DNA of 64,000 bases from Agromyces sp. S2-1-8 (GCF_021129215.1 NZ_JAJOLP010000001.1:2046001-2110000), one strand, 5' to 3'. Numbered from the stretch's first letter, positions 51,667-60,608 are shown. Numbers and translations: made by a program. Notes: a model not told the origin generated them from the sequence alone.

Positions 51667-53043
51667 TCAGGCCTCGGGCGACTCGCCGTCTTCTCCGGGG
51701 CCGGCCGGCGTCTCGCCGCGGAGGAGCTGCTCGAGGGCCTGGTCGAACTCGTCGTCGGCCTCGTTCTCGGCGCTGTCGGCACCGGTGAGCCGTGCGATGA
51801 GCCCGCTCGGGTCGTCGAGGTCGTCGGCCGTCGGCAGGAGGTCGGGATGCGCCCACAGCGCGTCGCGCGCCTCGACGCCGACCGCGTCGGTGACGGCCCG
51901 CCACATCGCGGTCGCCTCGCGGAGGCGGCGCGGACGCAGCTCGAGGCCGACGAGCGTCGCGAACGCCGACTCGGCGGGGCCGCCCGACGCACGTCGCCGT
52001 CGGATCGTCTCGGCGATCGCGTCGGTACGGGGGAGTCGGCCGGTCGCGTCGGCGGTGGCGGCGTCGACCCAGCCCTCCACGAGCGCGAGCATCGTCTCGA
52101 GGCGGGCGAGGGCGCCCTGCTGCGCCTCGCTCTTCGGGCGGATCAGCGCACCCGACACGACCGCCTGCCGCAGCTCTTCGGTGTTCGACGGGTCGAAGCC
52201 CTCGGCCAGCTGCTCGAGCCGGTCGGTGTCGATGTCGATGCCCTTCGCGAACGCGGTGATCGCCGTGATGAAGTGCAGCCGCAGCCACCGCGCGTGGCGG
52301 AAGAGCCGAGCGTGCGCGAGCTCGCGCACGGCGAGGTACAACTCGACCTGGTCGGTGGGGATGTCGAGGCCCTGGCCGAACTCGGCGGCGTTCTGCGGCA
52401 GGATGGCCGCCCGCGAGTCGTCGAGCAGGGGCAGCCCGACGTCGCCGCCGGAGACGACCTCGGTCGAGAGCTGGCCGACGACCTGGCCGAGCTGCATGGC
52501 GAACAGCGTGCCGCCGATGCCGCGCAGCATGCGGCTCGCATTCTCGATCATGCCGCGCATCTCTTCGGGCGCCTGCTCGAGCATCACGCGCGTGAGCGCG
52601 TCGGAGATCGAGAGGGCGACCGGTTCGGCCAGCTGCGTCCAGATCGGCATCGTCGCGGCGACCCACGCCCTGCGGGTGAGGAGTTCGGGCGTCTGCGGCA
52701 GCGACGAGAAGTCGACCGCCTCGTCGAGCCACAGCGAGGCGACCTGGAACGCCTGGTCGAACCGGGCCCGCTCGGCGTCGGAGATCTGCTGCTGGCCCGC
52801 CGCGGCGCGCTCCTCGCCCTGTCGGGTGGCGATGCTCCAGTCGATGCCGTCGCCGCTGTGGTTCATCGCCTGCTGCAACTGCCCGAACAGCGCCGCGACG
52901 CTCGCCGGGTCGTCGGGCAGGCCGGCCGCGCCGGCGAGCTTCGACGGGTCGATGCCGCCGGCACCCGAGAGCAGCTCCCGCAGCATCTCGCGGAACTCGT
53001 CCTCCGGGCTCCGGTCGCCGGGTTCACCCTGCTGATCGGCCAC
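51667..53043 (-). CDS. Zinc-dependent metalloprotease-family protein (DUF2342 type)
   Basis: A 458-residue actinobacterial protein of the DUF2342/zincin-like family (Rv3195 in M. tuberculosis). The signature LYLAVRELAHARLFRHARWLRLHFITAI is present; the two His of this stretch with neighbouring acidic residues are the likely metal site. The N-terminal ~70 residues are acidic and variable. Members of this family in some genomes are labelled F420-biosynthesis-associated, without proof. GTG 53043 has GGAGGTGG 7 bases upstream; a farther in-frame start at 53073 has none. Tail is Glu/Pro/Gly-rich. Confidence 0.83.
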   Translation of the reverse strand: MADQQGEPGDRSPEDEFREMLRELLSGAGGIDPSKLAGAAGLPDDPASVAALFGQLQQAMNHSGDGIDWSIATRQGEERAAAGQQQISDAERARFDQAFQVASLWLDEAVDFSSLPQTPELLTRRAWVAATMPIWTQLAEPVALSISDALTRVMLEQAPEEMRGMIENASRMLRGIGGTLFAMQLGQVVGQLSTEVVSGGDVGLPLLDDSRAAILPQNAAEFGQGLDIPTDQVELYLAVRELAHARLFRHARWLRLHFITAITAFAKGIDIDTDRLEQLAEGFDPSNTEELRQAVVSGALIRPKSEAQQGALARLETMLALVEGWVDAATADATGRLPRTDAIAETIRRRRASGGPAESAFATLVGLELRPRRLREATAMWRAVTDAVGVEARDALWAHPDLLPTADDLDDPSGLIARLTGADSAENEADDEFDQALEQLLRGETPAGPGEDGESPEA

Positions 53044-53113
53044 GTGCGCCACCTCCACGTCTCGTCGCTTCAACCGTAACGCGACGATCCCGGGTGGCGA
53101 CCGGGAAATGGCC

Positions 53114-53119
53114 TAGGCT
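53114..53119 (+). promoter_or_regulatory. TAGGCT -10 box of the PDZ/Lon-type protease gene
   Basis: TAGGCT about 93 bases before ATG 53212 in the divergent intergenic region. It would give a leader of about 86 bases with GAAAGGATG near its end (AAAGG at about 53200-53205). Confidence 0.4.
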
Positions 53120-53211
53120 GGCTCTTCGGGTGTCCGCCCTTCGCGAACAGCGCCGGCCTGGCCGCCCCCGCAACCCCCGCACCCGCTGCGATCGGCGCGA
53201 AAGGATGCCCG

Positions 53212-54324
53212 ATGGCCCTCTTCTCCGACGACTCCTCGTCGGCGCATCACCGGCACGAGTGGTCGCTCCGCGAGCGCATCGGCTGGGGCTCCGTCACGGT
53301 CGCGGTCGTGATCGGGCTCGTCTTCGCCGTGATGCCGTCGCCCTACGTGATCGAGGCGCCCGGTCCCGTCTACGACACCCTCGGCTCGGCCGAGAACGCC
53401 GACGGCGATGAGGTGCCGCTGATCCACATCCCCGGCGAGACGACCTACCCGACCGACGGCGAGCTCAACCTGCTCACGGTCTCCGTGTTCGGCAAGCCCG
53501 GCAACACCCCCAGCTGGATCGAGGTGATGACGGCATGGTTCGACCGCACGCGCTCGGTCATGCCGATCGAGGCAGTCTTCCCACCCGGGGTGTCGAACTC
53601 CGACCGCGATGCGCAGAACCAGGCCGCGATGGTCGACTCCCAGCAGGACGCGATCGCGGCGGCGCTCGTGGAGCTGGGCTACGACTTCCCCCGCGAGGTG
53701 ACCGTCGTGTCGCTGCTCGACGACTCGCCCGCGGCCGGGGTCATCGAGCCCGACGACGTCATCGTCTCGCTCGACGGCACCCAGGTGCACTCGATCGGCG
53801 AACTGCAGCAGGCGGTCGGCGAGCACGGCACGGACGACCCGGCGGAGATCGTGATCGAGCGCGACGGCGAGCAGCAGACCGTCGAGGTGACACCGGTCGA
53901 CAACGGGGGCACGCCCGTGCTCGGGGTCGGCGTTCGCATGCACTACGAGTTCCCGGTCGACGTCGAACTGCAGCTCGACAACGTGGGCGGCCCGAGCGCC
54001 GGCATGATGTTCGCGCTCGGCATCGTCGACGAGCTGACGCCGGGCGCCATGACCGGCGGCGAGGTCGTCGCGGGCACCGGCACGATCGACTCGGCGGGCC
54101 GGGTGGGCCCGATCGGCGGCATCCGCCAGAAGCTGTGGGGTGCCGAGGGCGCGGGCGCCGACTGGTTCCTCGCGCCCGAGTCGAACTGCGACGAGGTGGT
54201 CGGGCATGTCCCCGACGGCATGAACGTCTTCGCGGTGTCGACGCTCGACCAGGCGCGCACGATCGTCGAGGACCTCGCCGACGGCGAGGTGACGGGTTCC
54301 TACCCGTCGTGCGACGCCTCCTGA
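53212..54324 (+). CDS. PDZ-domain S16 (Lon-type) serine protease
   Basis: A 370-residue membrane-anchored protease (YlbL/Rv3194c type) acting outside the membrane. One N-terminal span (about residues 26-45, GSVTVAVVIGLVFAVMPS) is followed by a PDZ domain (about 150-235, VVSLLDDSPAAGVIEPDDVIVSL) and a Lon-like protease domain. The Ser-Lys dyad is clear: NVGGPSAGMMFALG gives Ser262 and GPIGGIRQKLWGAEGAG gives Lys307. Its substrates are unknown. It is divergent from the metalloprotease-family gene and followed 59 bases later by the UPF0182 gene, as in mycobacteria. Confidence 0.93.
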   Translation: MALFSDDSSSAHHRHEWSLRERIGWGSVTVAVVIGLVFAVMPSPYVIEAPGPVYDTLGSAENADGDEVPLIHIPGETTYPTDGELNLLTVSVFGKPGNTPSWIEVMTAWFDRTRSVMPIEAVFPPGVSNSDRDAQNQAAMVDSQQDAIAAALVELGYDFPREVTVVSLLDDSPAAGVIEPDDVIVSLDGTQVHSIGELQQAVGEHGTDDPAEIVIERDGEQQTVEVTPVDNGGTPVLGVGVRMHYEFPVDVELQLDNVGGPSAGMMFALGIVDELTPGAMTGGEVVAGTGTIDSAGRVGPIGGIRQKLWGAEGAGADWFLAPESNCDEVVGHVPDGMNVFAVSTLDQARTIVEDLADGEVTGSYPSCDAS

Positions 54325-54350
54325 CCAGCAGATTCCAAGCATCGCGACTC

Positions 54351-54356
54351 TAGGAT
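54351..54356 (+). promoter_or_regulatory. TAGGAT -10 box of the UPF0182 gene
   Basis: TAGGAT stands 27 bases before ATG 54384, in the 59-base gap after the protease gene. This suggests a separate short-leader transcript. Confidence 0.4.
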
Positions 54357-54383
54357 GGAGTCCCGATCCCATCCCGACCGAAC

Positions 54384-57350
54384 ATGAGGCCGAGAGTGTC
54401 AGCACAGCCGCAAGAACCGAGGATTCCGCGCCGTCGCGCGCCGATCGCCATCACGATCGGCATCGTGGTGGTGCTCGTCATCGCGTTCTTCGTGTTCACC
54501 GGCCTCTACGCCGACGTGCTCTGGTACCAGCAGCTCGGATTCCTCTCGGTGCTCACCACCGAGTGGATCGCCCGTGCCTCGCTGTTCGTGATCGGCTTCC
54601 TCGCGATGGCCCTGCCGGTGTGGGGCTCGATCCAGATCGCGTACCGCACGCGCCCGGTGTACGCGAAGCTCAACTCGCAGCTCGACCGCTACCAGGAGGT
54701 GTTCGAGCCGCTCCGCCGGCTCGCCATGTACGGCATCCCGGTGGTCCTCGGCGTCTTCGCCGGTGTCTCCGCCTCGAGCCGCTGGGAGGTCACCCTCGCG
54801 TGGCTGAACCGCACCCCGTTCGGGCAGACCGACCCGCAGTTCGGCCTCGACATCGGGTTCTACATCTTCGAGCTCCCCTTCTATCGCGGGGTCGTCGGCT
54901 TCGCGTCGGCGGTCGTCCTGCTCTCGGTGCTGCTCGTCATCGCGACGAACTACCTCTACGGAGCCATCCGCGTCTCGGGCCGCGAGGTCGTCATCTCGAA
55001 GTCGGCGCGCATCCAGATCGCGGTCACGGCGGGCATCTACCTGCTGCTGCAGGGCATCAGCATCTGGCTCGACCAGTACGCCACCGTCACCGAATCGGGC
55101 TCGCTCATCACGGGCGCCGCGTACACCGACGTCAACGCGGTGATCCCGGGCCGAGGCATCCTCGCCGGTGTCGCGGTCGTCGTCGCCGTGCTCTTCTTCG
55201 TGACCGCGATCATCGGAAGGTGGCGGCTGCCCCTCATCGGCACGGCGCTGCTCATCGTCACGAGCCTGCTCATCGGCACCCTCTACCCGTGGGTCGTGCA
55301 GCGCTTCCAGGTCGACCCGAGCGCGAAGTCGCTCGAGGCGCCGTACATCCAGCGCAACATCGACCTCACCCGCGACGCGTACGGCGTCGCGGAGGTCGAG
55401 GAGATCCCGTTCGAGGCGAAGACCGACGCCGAGCCGGGCGCGCTCCGCTCCGACGCCGAGACGACCGCGAACATCCGCCTGATGGACCCGCTCGTGATCT
55501 CGCCCGCCTTCGAACAGCTCGAGCAGTTCCGCCAGTACTACCAGTTCCCGAAGCAGCTCGACGTCGACCGCTACGACATCGACGGTGAGACCCAGGACAC
55601 CGTGGTCGCCGTCCGCGACGTCAAGCTCTCGGGCCTCGGCGACGCCGAGACCTGGTTCAACTCGCACCTCGTGTACACGCACGGCTACGGCCTCGTCGCC
55701 GCGGCCGGCAACCAGCGCTCGGTCGACGGCCAGCCCGTCTTCATCCAGTCCGGCATCCCGCAGTCGGGCACGCTCGGCGACTTCGAGCCTCGCGTGTACT
55801 TCGGCGAGGGATCGCCGCAGTACTCGATCGTGGGCGGCCCGAAGGGCAGCGATCCGATCGAGCTCGACTACCCGGCGGGCGGCGACAACGAGCAGCAGAC
55901 GCAGACGACCTTCGCGGGCGACGGCGGGCCGAAGCTCGACAACGTGTTCACGAAGCTCGTCTACGCGCTCAAGTTCCAGTCGGAGCAGATCTTCCTCTCC
56001 GACGAGGTCACGACCGACTCGCAGATCCTCTACGATCGCGACCCGATCCAGCGCGTGCAGAAGGTCGCGCCGTACCTCACGCTCGACTCCGACACCTACC
56101 CGACCGTCGTCGACGGGCGCATCGTGTGGGTCGTCGACGGGTACACGCTGAGCGACCAGTACCCGTACTCGAACAAGGTGAGCATGTCGGAGGCGATCGC
56201 CGACAGCGAAGGCCTCACCCCGTCGCTCGCGTTCGACGAGGTCAACTACATCCGCAACTCGGTGAAGGCCACGGTCGACGCCTACGACGGCACGGTCACG
56301 CTCTACGCGTGGGACGAAGAGGACCCCATGCTGCAGACGTGGCAGAAGGTCTTCCCGACGACGATCGAGCCGATGAGCAAGATGTCGGGCGAGCTCATGA
56401 GCCACGTGCGCTACCCGTCCGACCTGTTCAAGGTGCAGCGCGCCGTGCTCGGCCGCTACCACGTCACCGAGGCGAGTCCGTTCTACTCGCGCGAAGACGC
56501 GTGGACGACGCCGAAGGAGCCGACCGCGGGCGCGAACACCGCCTTGCTGCAGCCGCCGTACTACCTGACGATGCAGATGCCGGGCCAGGACGCACCGGCC
56601 TACTCGCTCTACTCGACGTTCATCCCCGAGGCGCGGGGCGACCAGAGCCGCAACGTGCTGCGCGGGTATCTCGCGGTCGACTCCGATGCAGGTGCAGAAG
56701 ACGGCAAGCGGTCGGACGGCTACGGCAAGCTCAGGCTGCTCACGCTCCCCGAGGACGACAACGTGCCCGGCCCCGGCCAGGTCCAGGCGAAGTTCAACTC
56801 CGATCCGAGCGTGTCGCAGTCGCTCAACCTGCTGAAGCAGGGCCAGTCCGACGTCATCAACGGCAACCTGCTCACGGTGCCCGTCGGCGGGGGACTGCTC
56901 TACGTGCAGCCGGTCTACGTGAAGTCGACGGGCAACACGAGCTACCCGCTGCTGCAGAAGGTGCTCGTCGCGTTCGGCGACCAGATCGCCTTCCAGGACA
57001 CGCTCGACCAGGCGCTGAACGTGCTGTTCGGCGGTGACTCGGGCGCGACCACGGGCGACGAGAACGTCGAGCCCGAGCCGGGCGGCGAGGGCGAGAACGG
57101 CGGTTCGACGCCGACGACGCCCGAGACGCCGAGCGACGAGATGCAGGCGCTGCTGAACCAGGCCAAGCAGGCGCTGAAGAACAAGAAGACCGCACTCGCG
57201 GAGGGCGACTGGACCGCATACGGCCAGGCCGACGCGCAGCTGGCCGACATCATCTCGAAGATGATCGCCCTGACCGACGAGTCGGGCGGCGGCACGACCG
57301 ACGGCGGCACGACCGACGGCGGCACGACCGACGGCGGTTCAGGCGACTGA
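54384..57350 (+). CDS. UPF0182 family large membrane protein
   Basis: A 988-residue protein. The first ~310 residues hold about seven membrane spans, with family landmarks such as DVLWYQQLGFLSVLTTEW, DPQFGLDIGFYIFELPFYR and YPWVVQRFQVDPS. A long extracytoplasmic domain follows, including YIQRNIDLTRDAYG, NYIRNSVKATVDAYDGTV and YHVTEASPFYSREDAW. The last ~20 residues are a Gly/Thr/Asp repeat. The family (Rv3193c) is widespread in actinobacteria and has no proven function. ATG 54384 was taken because it begins the conserved N-terminus. Confidence 0.94.
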   Translation: MRPRVSAQPQEPRIPRRRAPIAITIGIVVVLVIAFFVFTGLYADVLWYQQLGFLSVLTTEWIARASLFVIGFLAMALPVWGSIQIAYRTRPVYAKLNSQLDRYQEVFEPLRRLAMYGIPVVLGVFAGVSASSRWEVTLAWLNRTPFGQTDPQFGLDIGFYIFELPFYRGVVGFASAVVLLSVLLVIATNYLYGAIRVSGREVVISKSARIQIAVTAGIYLLLQGISIWLDQYATVTESGSLITGAAYTDVNAVIPGRGILAGVAVVVAVLFFVTAIIGRWRLPLIGTALLIVTSLLIGTLYPWVVQRFQVDPSAKSLEAPYIQRNIDLTRDAYGVAEVEEIPFEAKTDAEPGALRSDAETTANIRLMDPLVISPAFEQLEQFRQYYQFPKQLDVDRYDIDGETQDTVVAVRDVKLSGLGDAETWFNSHLVYTHGYGLVAAAGNQRSVDGQPVFIQSGIPQSGTLGDFEPRVYFGEGSPQYSIVGGPKGSDPIELDYPAGGDNEQQTQTTFAGDGGPKLDNVFTKLVYALKFQSEQIFLSDEVTTDSQILYDRDPIQRVQKVAPYLTLDSDTYPTVVDGRIVWVVDGYTLSDQYPYSNKVSMSEAIADSEGLTPSLAFDEVNYIRNSVKATVDAYDGTVTLYAWDEEDPMLQTWQKVFPTTIEPMSKMSGELMSHVRYPSDLFKVQRAVLGRYHVTEASPFYSREDAWTTPKEPTAGANTALLQPPYYLTMQMPGQDAPAYSLYSTFIPEARGDQSRNVLRGYLAVDSDAGAEDGKRSDGYGKLRLLTLPEDDNVPGPGQVQAKFNSDPSVSQSLNLLKQGQSDVINGNLLTVPVGGGLLYVQPVYVKSTGNTSYPLLQKVLVAFGDQIAFQDTLDQALNVLFGGDSGATTGDENVEPEPGGEGENGGSTPTTPETPSDEMQALLNQAKQALKNKKTALAEGDWTAYGQADAQLADIISKMIALTDESGGGTTDGGTTDGGTTDGGSGD
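57288..57347 (+). repeat. 15-bp tandem repeat at the end of the UPF0182 gene
   Basis: Three exact copies of a 15-base unit (57288-57302, 57303-57317, 57318-57332) and a degenerate fourth (57333-57347) encode GGTTD repeats just before the stop. The unit keeps the frame, so copy number changes would only lengthen or shorten the tail. Confidence 0.9.
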
Positions 57351-57352
57351 CG

Positions 57353-58216
57353 ATGGGCTTCGACCTGCGCGACGGCGAGTGGCTCGACGACAACCGGGCC
57401 AACTGGGACGAGCGCGTCGGGGTGCACCTGGCGAGCGACTTCTACGACCAGGCGCCGCTGCGCGCCGGCGGGGGAGTGCTCGACCCGATCGCCGCGGCCG
57501 GCATCGACCGGCTGCATCCCGACGGCCTCGAGGGCGTCCGGGTGCTGCACCTGCAGTGCCACTTCGGCTCGGACACGCTCTCGCTCGTGAACCGCGGCGC
57601 GACGGCGGTCGGCATCGACTTCGCCCCCGCGGCCGTCGCCGAGGCTCGGCGCATGGCCGCCGAGCTCGGCGTCGAAGGTCGCGCGCGGTTCATCGAGTCC
57701 AACGTCTACGACGCCCGGCACATGCTGCCGGAGCCCGAGTCGTTCGACCTCGTCTTCGCGACCTGGGGCACGATCAACTGGCTGCCCGACATCGCCGAGT
57801 GGGCGCGCATCGTCGCCTGGTTCCTGAAGCCGGGCGGTCGCCTGTACTTCGCCGAGGGGCATCCGTCGGCGATGGTGCTCGACGGGGCCGACGGACCCGG
57901 TGGGTTGCCGACGATCAGCTACGCGTACGACAACGCCGGGCAGCCCGACGTGCTCGACGATCCGAGCGACTACGCCGACCCCGGGGCGAAGCTCGTCAAC
58001 TCCCGCAACTGGGAATGGCTGCATCCGCTCAGCACGGTGCTCGGCGCGCTGCGCGACGCCGGCCTCGAGGTCGAGGCGTTCGACGAGCACTACTCGGTGC
58101 CGTGGCAGATCTACCCGGCGACGCCCGCGCTCGGCGAGGGCATGTACGGCTGGCCGGCCGAGCACTGGCTGCCGCTCTCGTACGAGATCGTCGCGCGCAA
58201 CCCGTCGGCGGCGTAG
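57353..58216 (+). CDS. Class I SAM-dependent methyltransferase
   Basis: A 287-residue methyltransferase. LRDGEWLDDNRANWDERVGVH at the start and VRVLHLQCHFGSDTLSLVNRG (motif I, about residues 63-82) with GIDFAPAAVAEARRMA are typical of a common actinobacterial group. FDLVFATWGTINWLPDIAEWARIVAWFLKPGG carries motifs II and III. The substrate is unknown. The ATG lies 2 bases after the stop of the UPF0182 gene, so the two are co-transcribed. A strong terminator follows. Confidence 0.9.
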   Translation: MGFDLRDGEWLDDNRANWDERVGVHLASDFYDQAPLRAGGGVLDPIAAAGIDRLHPDGLEGVRVLHLQCHFGSDTLSLVNRGATAVGIDFAPAAVAEARRMAAELGVEGRARFIESNVYDARHMLPEPESFDLVFATWGTINWLPDIAEWARIVAWFLKPGGRLYFAEGHPSAMVLDGADGPGGLPTISYAYDNAGQPDVLDDPSDYADPGAKLVNSRNWEWLHPLSTVLGALRDAGLEVEAFDEHYSVPWQIYPATPALGEGMYGWPAEHWLPLSYEIVARNPSAA

Positions 58217-58249
58217 CGACGCGCGTCGGGCCCGCGACCGCGAGCAGCA

Positions 58250-58285
58250 CGGATGCCTCGGAGCGTGCCCGCTCCGAGGCATCCG
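58250..58285. terminator. Bidirectional terminator between the methyltransferase and GH18 genes
   Basis: Perfect 15-base arms (58250-58264 and 58271-58285) with loop GTGCCC. Each arm contains a complete copy of GGATGCCTC/GAGGCATCC. Confidence 0.88.
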
Positions 58286-58300
58286 CCGTCCTCCGGGGAA

Positions 58301-59653
58301 TCAGCCGAGCGGGCCCTCCTCGGCCGCGCGCAGCGTCTCACCGAGCGCGCCGCCGAGCTCGTTGCGGTAGTCGCCCGAGAGGTCCCACCACATCGCGCCG
58401 CCGTAGCCCTGTTCGGCGAGCCATTCGGCCTTCTGCTCGACCGACTTCGGGTCGTCGAGGCTCCACCACTGGCCGGTCGCCGCGTCGTAGCGCCAGGAGG
58501 CGCCGATCGCGGGGTCGTAGTAGCCCTCGCCGATCGAGCGGATCTCGTAGTACGGCTTCGTGCCGATCGAGCTGACGGCGGGGTCGGGCGTCCACACGGC
58601 GCGGTCGCCGACGGTCACGCCCGTCCAGCCCTGGCCGTAGGCGGGGATGCCGACGTTGAGCTGTTCCGGCCGGGCGCCGGCGGCCGTGTAGAGGCCGACC
58701 GCGTTGTCGAGGGCGAGGCCCCAGTTGTTCGAGCCGTCGGGGTGCAGGTTGCCCTGGTGGCCCGTGTTGCCCGTCCAGCCGCCCGCGTAGTCGTAGCCCT
58801 GGATGTTGAGCCAGTCGACGACGTCGAAGAGGCGCGGGTCGGTCCAGCCGCCCGCGTTCGTGTTCCAGCCGCCCGCGGGGGCGAACGCGGTCAGCAGGTA
58901 GTCCTCGCCCGTCTCGGCGCCGTACGCGTCGAGCTGGCGGCGGAACTCCTCCATGAGCGCGAGGAAGTTCTCACGGTCGGCGGGGGAGGCGTTGGCCGTC
59001 TCGCCGCCGTTGACCGGCCACTCCCAGTCGACGTCGATGCCGTCGAAGACGCCGGCCGCGGCGCCGGGGCCGCCGAGATGGCCGACCCTCGGCAGGTCGC
59101 CCTTCAGGTAGAGGTCGATGCACGACGAGACGAGCCGCTCGCGGCTCTCGGCGGTCGCCGCGGCGGCCGAGAAGTTGTCCGACCAGGTCCAGCCGCCGAG
59201 CGAGATGAGCACCTTCGTCTCGGGGCTCACGGCCTTGAGCTTCTTGAGCTGGTTGAAGTTGCCGGCGAGGCGCTGATGCCGGTTCGGCAGGTCGCGCTTG
59301 CCGTCGACCGAGTCCTGCGGCGAGACGAGTCGCAGGTAGTCGTTGTACGCATCGCCCTCGCCCGCGACATCCGTGATCTCGCAGGCGAGGTTCGCGGTGA
59401 CGTTGCCGAACGCGTAGTTGATGTGGGTGACGTCCTCGATGGCACCCGTCGTGAGCAGGTCCTCGATCTCGAAGTCACGGGTCACCGGGGTGTCGGCCAT
59501 CAGGTAGCCGACGCTGCGGTAGCCGTTGATGTCGCTCGGGCCTTCGGGCCCGTCGTGGCCCTTCGCAACGGCGGGGGCGGCCGCGGAGGCGGCGATGAGC
59601 GCGGTGGTGGCGGCGGCGATGGCCGCGCCGCGCAGGAGGGGGCGTGGTGACAT
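58301..59653 (-). CDS. Secreted GH18 chitinase-like glycoside hydrolase
   Basis: A 450-residue exported GH18 enzyme that probably cleaves chitin or related N-acetylglucosamine polymers. The signal peptide is about residues 1-30 (GAAIAAATTALIAASAAAPAVA). The catalytic motif FDGIDVDWEWP provides Asp204, Asp207, Asp209 and the acid Glu211; VLISLGGWTWSDNFS, the substrate-site WLNIQGYDYAGGW and GGAMWWDLSGDY also fit. There is no separate carbohydrate-binding module. ATG 59653 is preceded by GAGGA. A promoter is seen upstream. It stands alone on its strand. Confidence 0.94.
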   Translation of the reverse strand: MSPRPLLRGAAIAAATTALIAASAAAPAVAKGHDGPEGPSDINGYRSVGYLMADTPVTRDFEIEDLLTTGAIEDVTHINYAFGNVTANLACEITDVAGEGDAYNDYLRLVSPQDSVDGKRDLPNRHQRLAGNFNQLKKLKAVSPETKVLISLGGWTWSDNFSAAAATAESRERLVSSCIDLYLKGDLPRVGHLGGPGAAAGVFDGIDVDWEWPVNGGETANASPADRENFLALMEEFRRQLDAYGAETGEDYLLTAFAPAGGWNTNAGGWTDPRLFDVVDWLNIQGYDYAGGWTGNTGHQGNLHPDGSNNWGLALDNAVGLYTAAGARPEQLNVGIPAYGQGWTGVTVGDRAVWTPDPAVSSIGTKPYYEIRSIGEGYYDPAIGASWRYDAATGQWWSLDDPKSVEQKAEWLAEQGYGGAMWWDLSGDYRNELGGALGETLRAAEEGPLG

Positions 59654-59708
59654 GGAATCCTCATCGATCGTGGTCTGCCGGCCGCCGCGGGTGCGGCGGT
59701 TGCCGGGA

Positions 59709-59737
59709 CACTACCAAGGCCGTCCACGTAAGTTAAG
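59709..59737 (-). promoter_or_regulatory. Promoter of the GH18 gene
   Basis: Read on the minus strand, TTAACT (59737-59732), 17 bases, TAGTGT (59714-59709). The leader is about 50 bases with GAGGA before the ATG at 59653. From here to about 59910 the rest of the ~300-base gap shows only an imperfect repeat around GGCGTGCACATGCTGCACACCC and no recognisable gene. Confidence 0.5.
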
Positions 59738-59914
59738 ACTCCTCACAAAGGTTCGCGGATGTCGCGAGCGAAGCCGCACGGTCGCTGTGGAGACCTCCAA
59801 TCGAATCGCGCGGGCGTGCACATGCTGCACACCCGCGGCCGAGGGCTCGGCGTGATTTCCGCCTCCCGATGAGCGTGCTCGCCGCAGCGGTCGCGGGGTC
59901 GAGAAGGCGGCCGA

Positions 59915-59944
59915 TTGGACGGTGCCCGTTTCCCGTGCTAGTGT
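59915..59944 (+). promoter_or_regulatory. Promoter of the initiator tRNA gene
   Basis: TTGGAC (59915-59920), 18 bases, TAGTGT (59939-59944), placed to start transcription a few bases before the tRNA. Confidence 0.6.
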
Positions 59945-59956
59945 TTTCTCTTGTGC

Positions 59957-60030
59957 CGCGGGGTGGAGCAGTTCGGTAGCTCGCTGGGCTCATAACCCAG
60001 AGGTCGTAGGTTCAAATCCTGCCCCCGCAA
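59957..60030 (+). tRNA. Initiator tRNA-fMet (anticodon CAT)
   Basis: A 74-base cloverleaf. The acceptor stem CGCGGGG (59957-59963) pairs with CCCCGCA (60023-60029) with the C1:A72 mismatch that marks the bacterial initiator tRNA and blocks elongation-factor binding. The anticodon arm TGGG-CTCATAA-CCCA has the three G:C pairs needed for P-site entry, and GGTTCAAATCC is the T arm. The discriminator is A60030 and is followed by CGA, so the CCA end is not encoded and must be added by tRNA nucleotidyltransferase. Confidence 0.97.
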
Positions 60031-60037
60031 CGAGAAG

Positions 60038-60068
60038 AAGGCCCGGAATCGTCGAGATTCCGGGCCTT
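60038..60068 (+). terminator. Terminator of the initiator tRNA gene
   Basis: Perfect 13-base arms (60038-60050 and 60056-60068) with a 5-base loop, followed by CTGCTTTT, a partial T-run. This is the best factor-independent terminator in the window. Confidence 0.92.
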
Positions 60069-60121
60069 CTGCTTTTCTGCGCCGGGCACTTGCACGGGAG
60101 ACGTCACCGTCTGCGGCGGCG

Positions 60122-60457
60122 TCAATTCCCATCGCGTCGCTTCGTCTCGTCGGTGTAGTCGGCCTTGTGCCAGTGCTCGCCCTGCGCCGCGCGCCAGCGG
60201 CCCTCTCGTCGCTGCGCCGCCCCGCGACCGGCCGCCGCATCGACGTCGGTCTCGGAGTCGACCTGGGCGTCCGCCTCGACGTCGGCGTCGACCCGGGCGT
60301 CGGCGTCGGCGTCAGCGTGGGCGTCGACCCGGGCGTCGGCGTCAGCCTGGGCGTCGGCGGCGTCGGCCTCGTTTCCGGAGGCGTCGAGCGATCCGCCTTC
60401 GGTCTCCCAACGCTCGTCCGCTCGAGCGCCTTCGCGTGGAGCGCGTTTCTTGTTCAT
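60122..60457 (-). CDS. Repetitive acidic Ala/Asp-rich protein of unknown function
   Basis: A 111-residue soluble, highly charged protein. The start MNKKRAPREGARADERWETEGG is basic to mixed. The centre (about residues 25-75) is an imperfect repeat of units like DADARVDAHA and DADVEADAQVDSETDV. The end is basic and aromatic (GRWRAAQGEHWHKADYTDE). The ATG at 60457 has a near-perfect ribosome site, GAGGAGGTG, which makes this strand the coding one although the other strand is also open. The tail resembles small uncharacterised proteins of Microbacteriaceae; I do not recognise the family. Confidence 0.7.
   Translation of the reverse strand: MNKKRAPREGARADERWETEGGSLDASGNEADAADAQADADARVDAHADADADARVDADVEADAQVDSETDVDAAAGRGAAQRREGRWRAAQGEHWHKADYTDETKRRDGN
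60240..60370. repeat. Imperfect tandem repeats inside the acidic protein gene
   Basis: GTCGACCCGGGCGTCGGCGT-like units of about 18-24 bases recur several times (clear copies near 60288 and 60327). They encode the DADARVDA-type repeats. Lengths vary in multiples of three, so the frame is kept. Confidence 0.7.
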
Positions 60458-60608
60458 GGGCACCTCCTCTTCAGCGCCCGGAGTCCGTGATGTCCTCCGC
60501 TTCGCAGTATCGGCACTCAACATGTGCGCACTCACAGGTAACCGGGCGCGCACCCGGCTCACGGCGATCGACGTGCACCGACCCGGCCGACCGCCGCCGT
60601 GGGGCCCC

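Noticed and set aside
60240..60370. Regular repeats resembling a CRISPR array
   Set aside because: The units are imperfect, contiguous and in frame with a protein; there are no unique spacers and no cas genes.
60167..60490. Plus-strand Gly/Val-rich repeat ORF opposite the acidic protein
   Set aside because: The minus strand has a near-perfect Shine-Dalgarno site and non-repeat ends of normal composition; the plus frame has no start signal.
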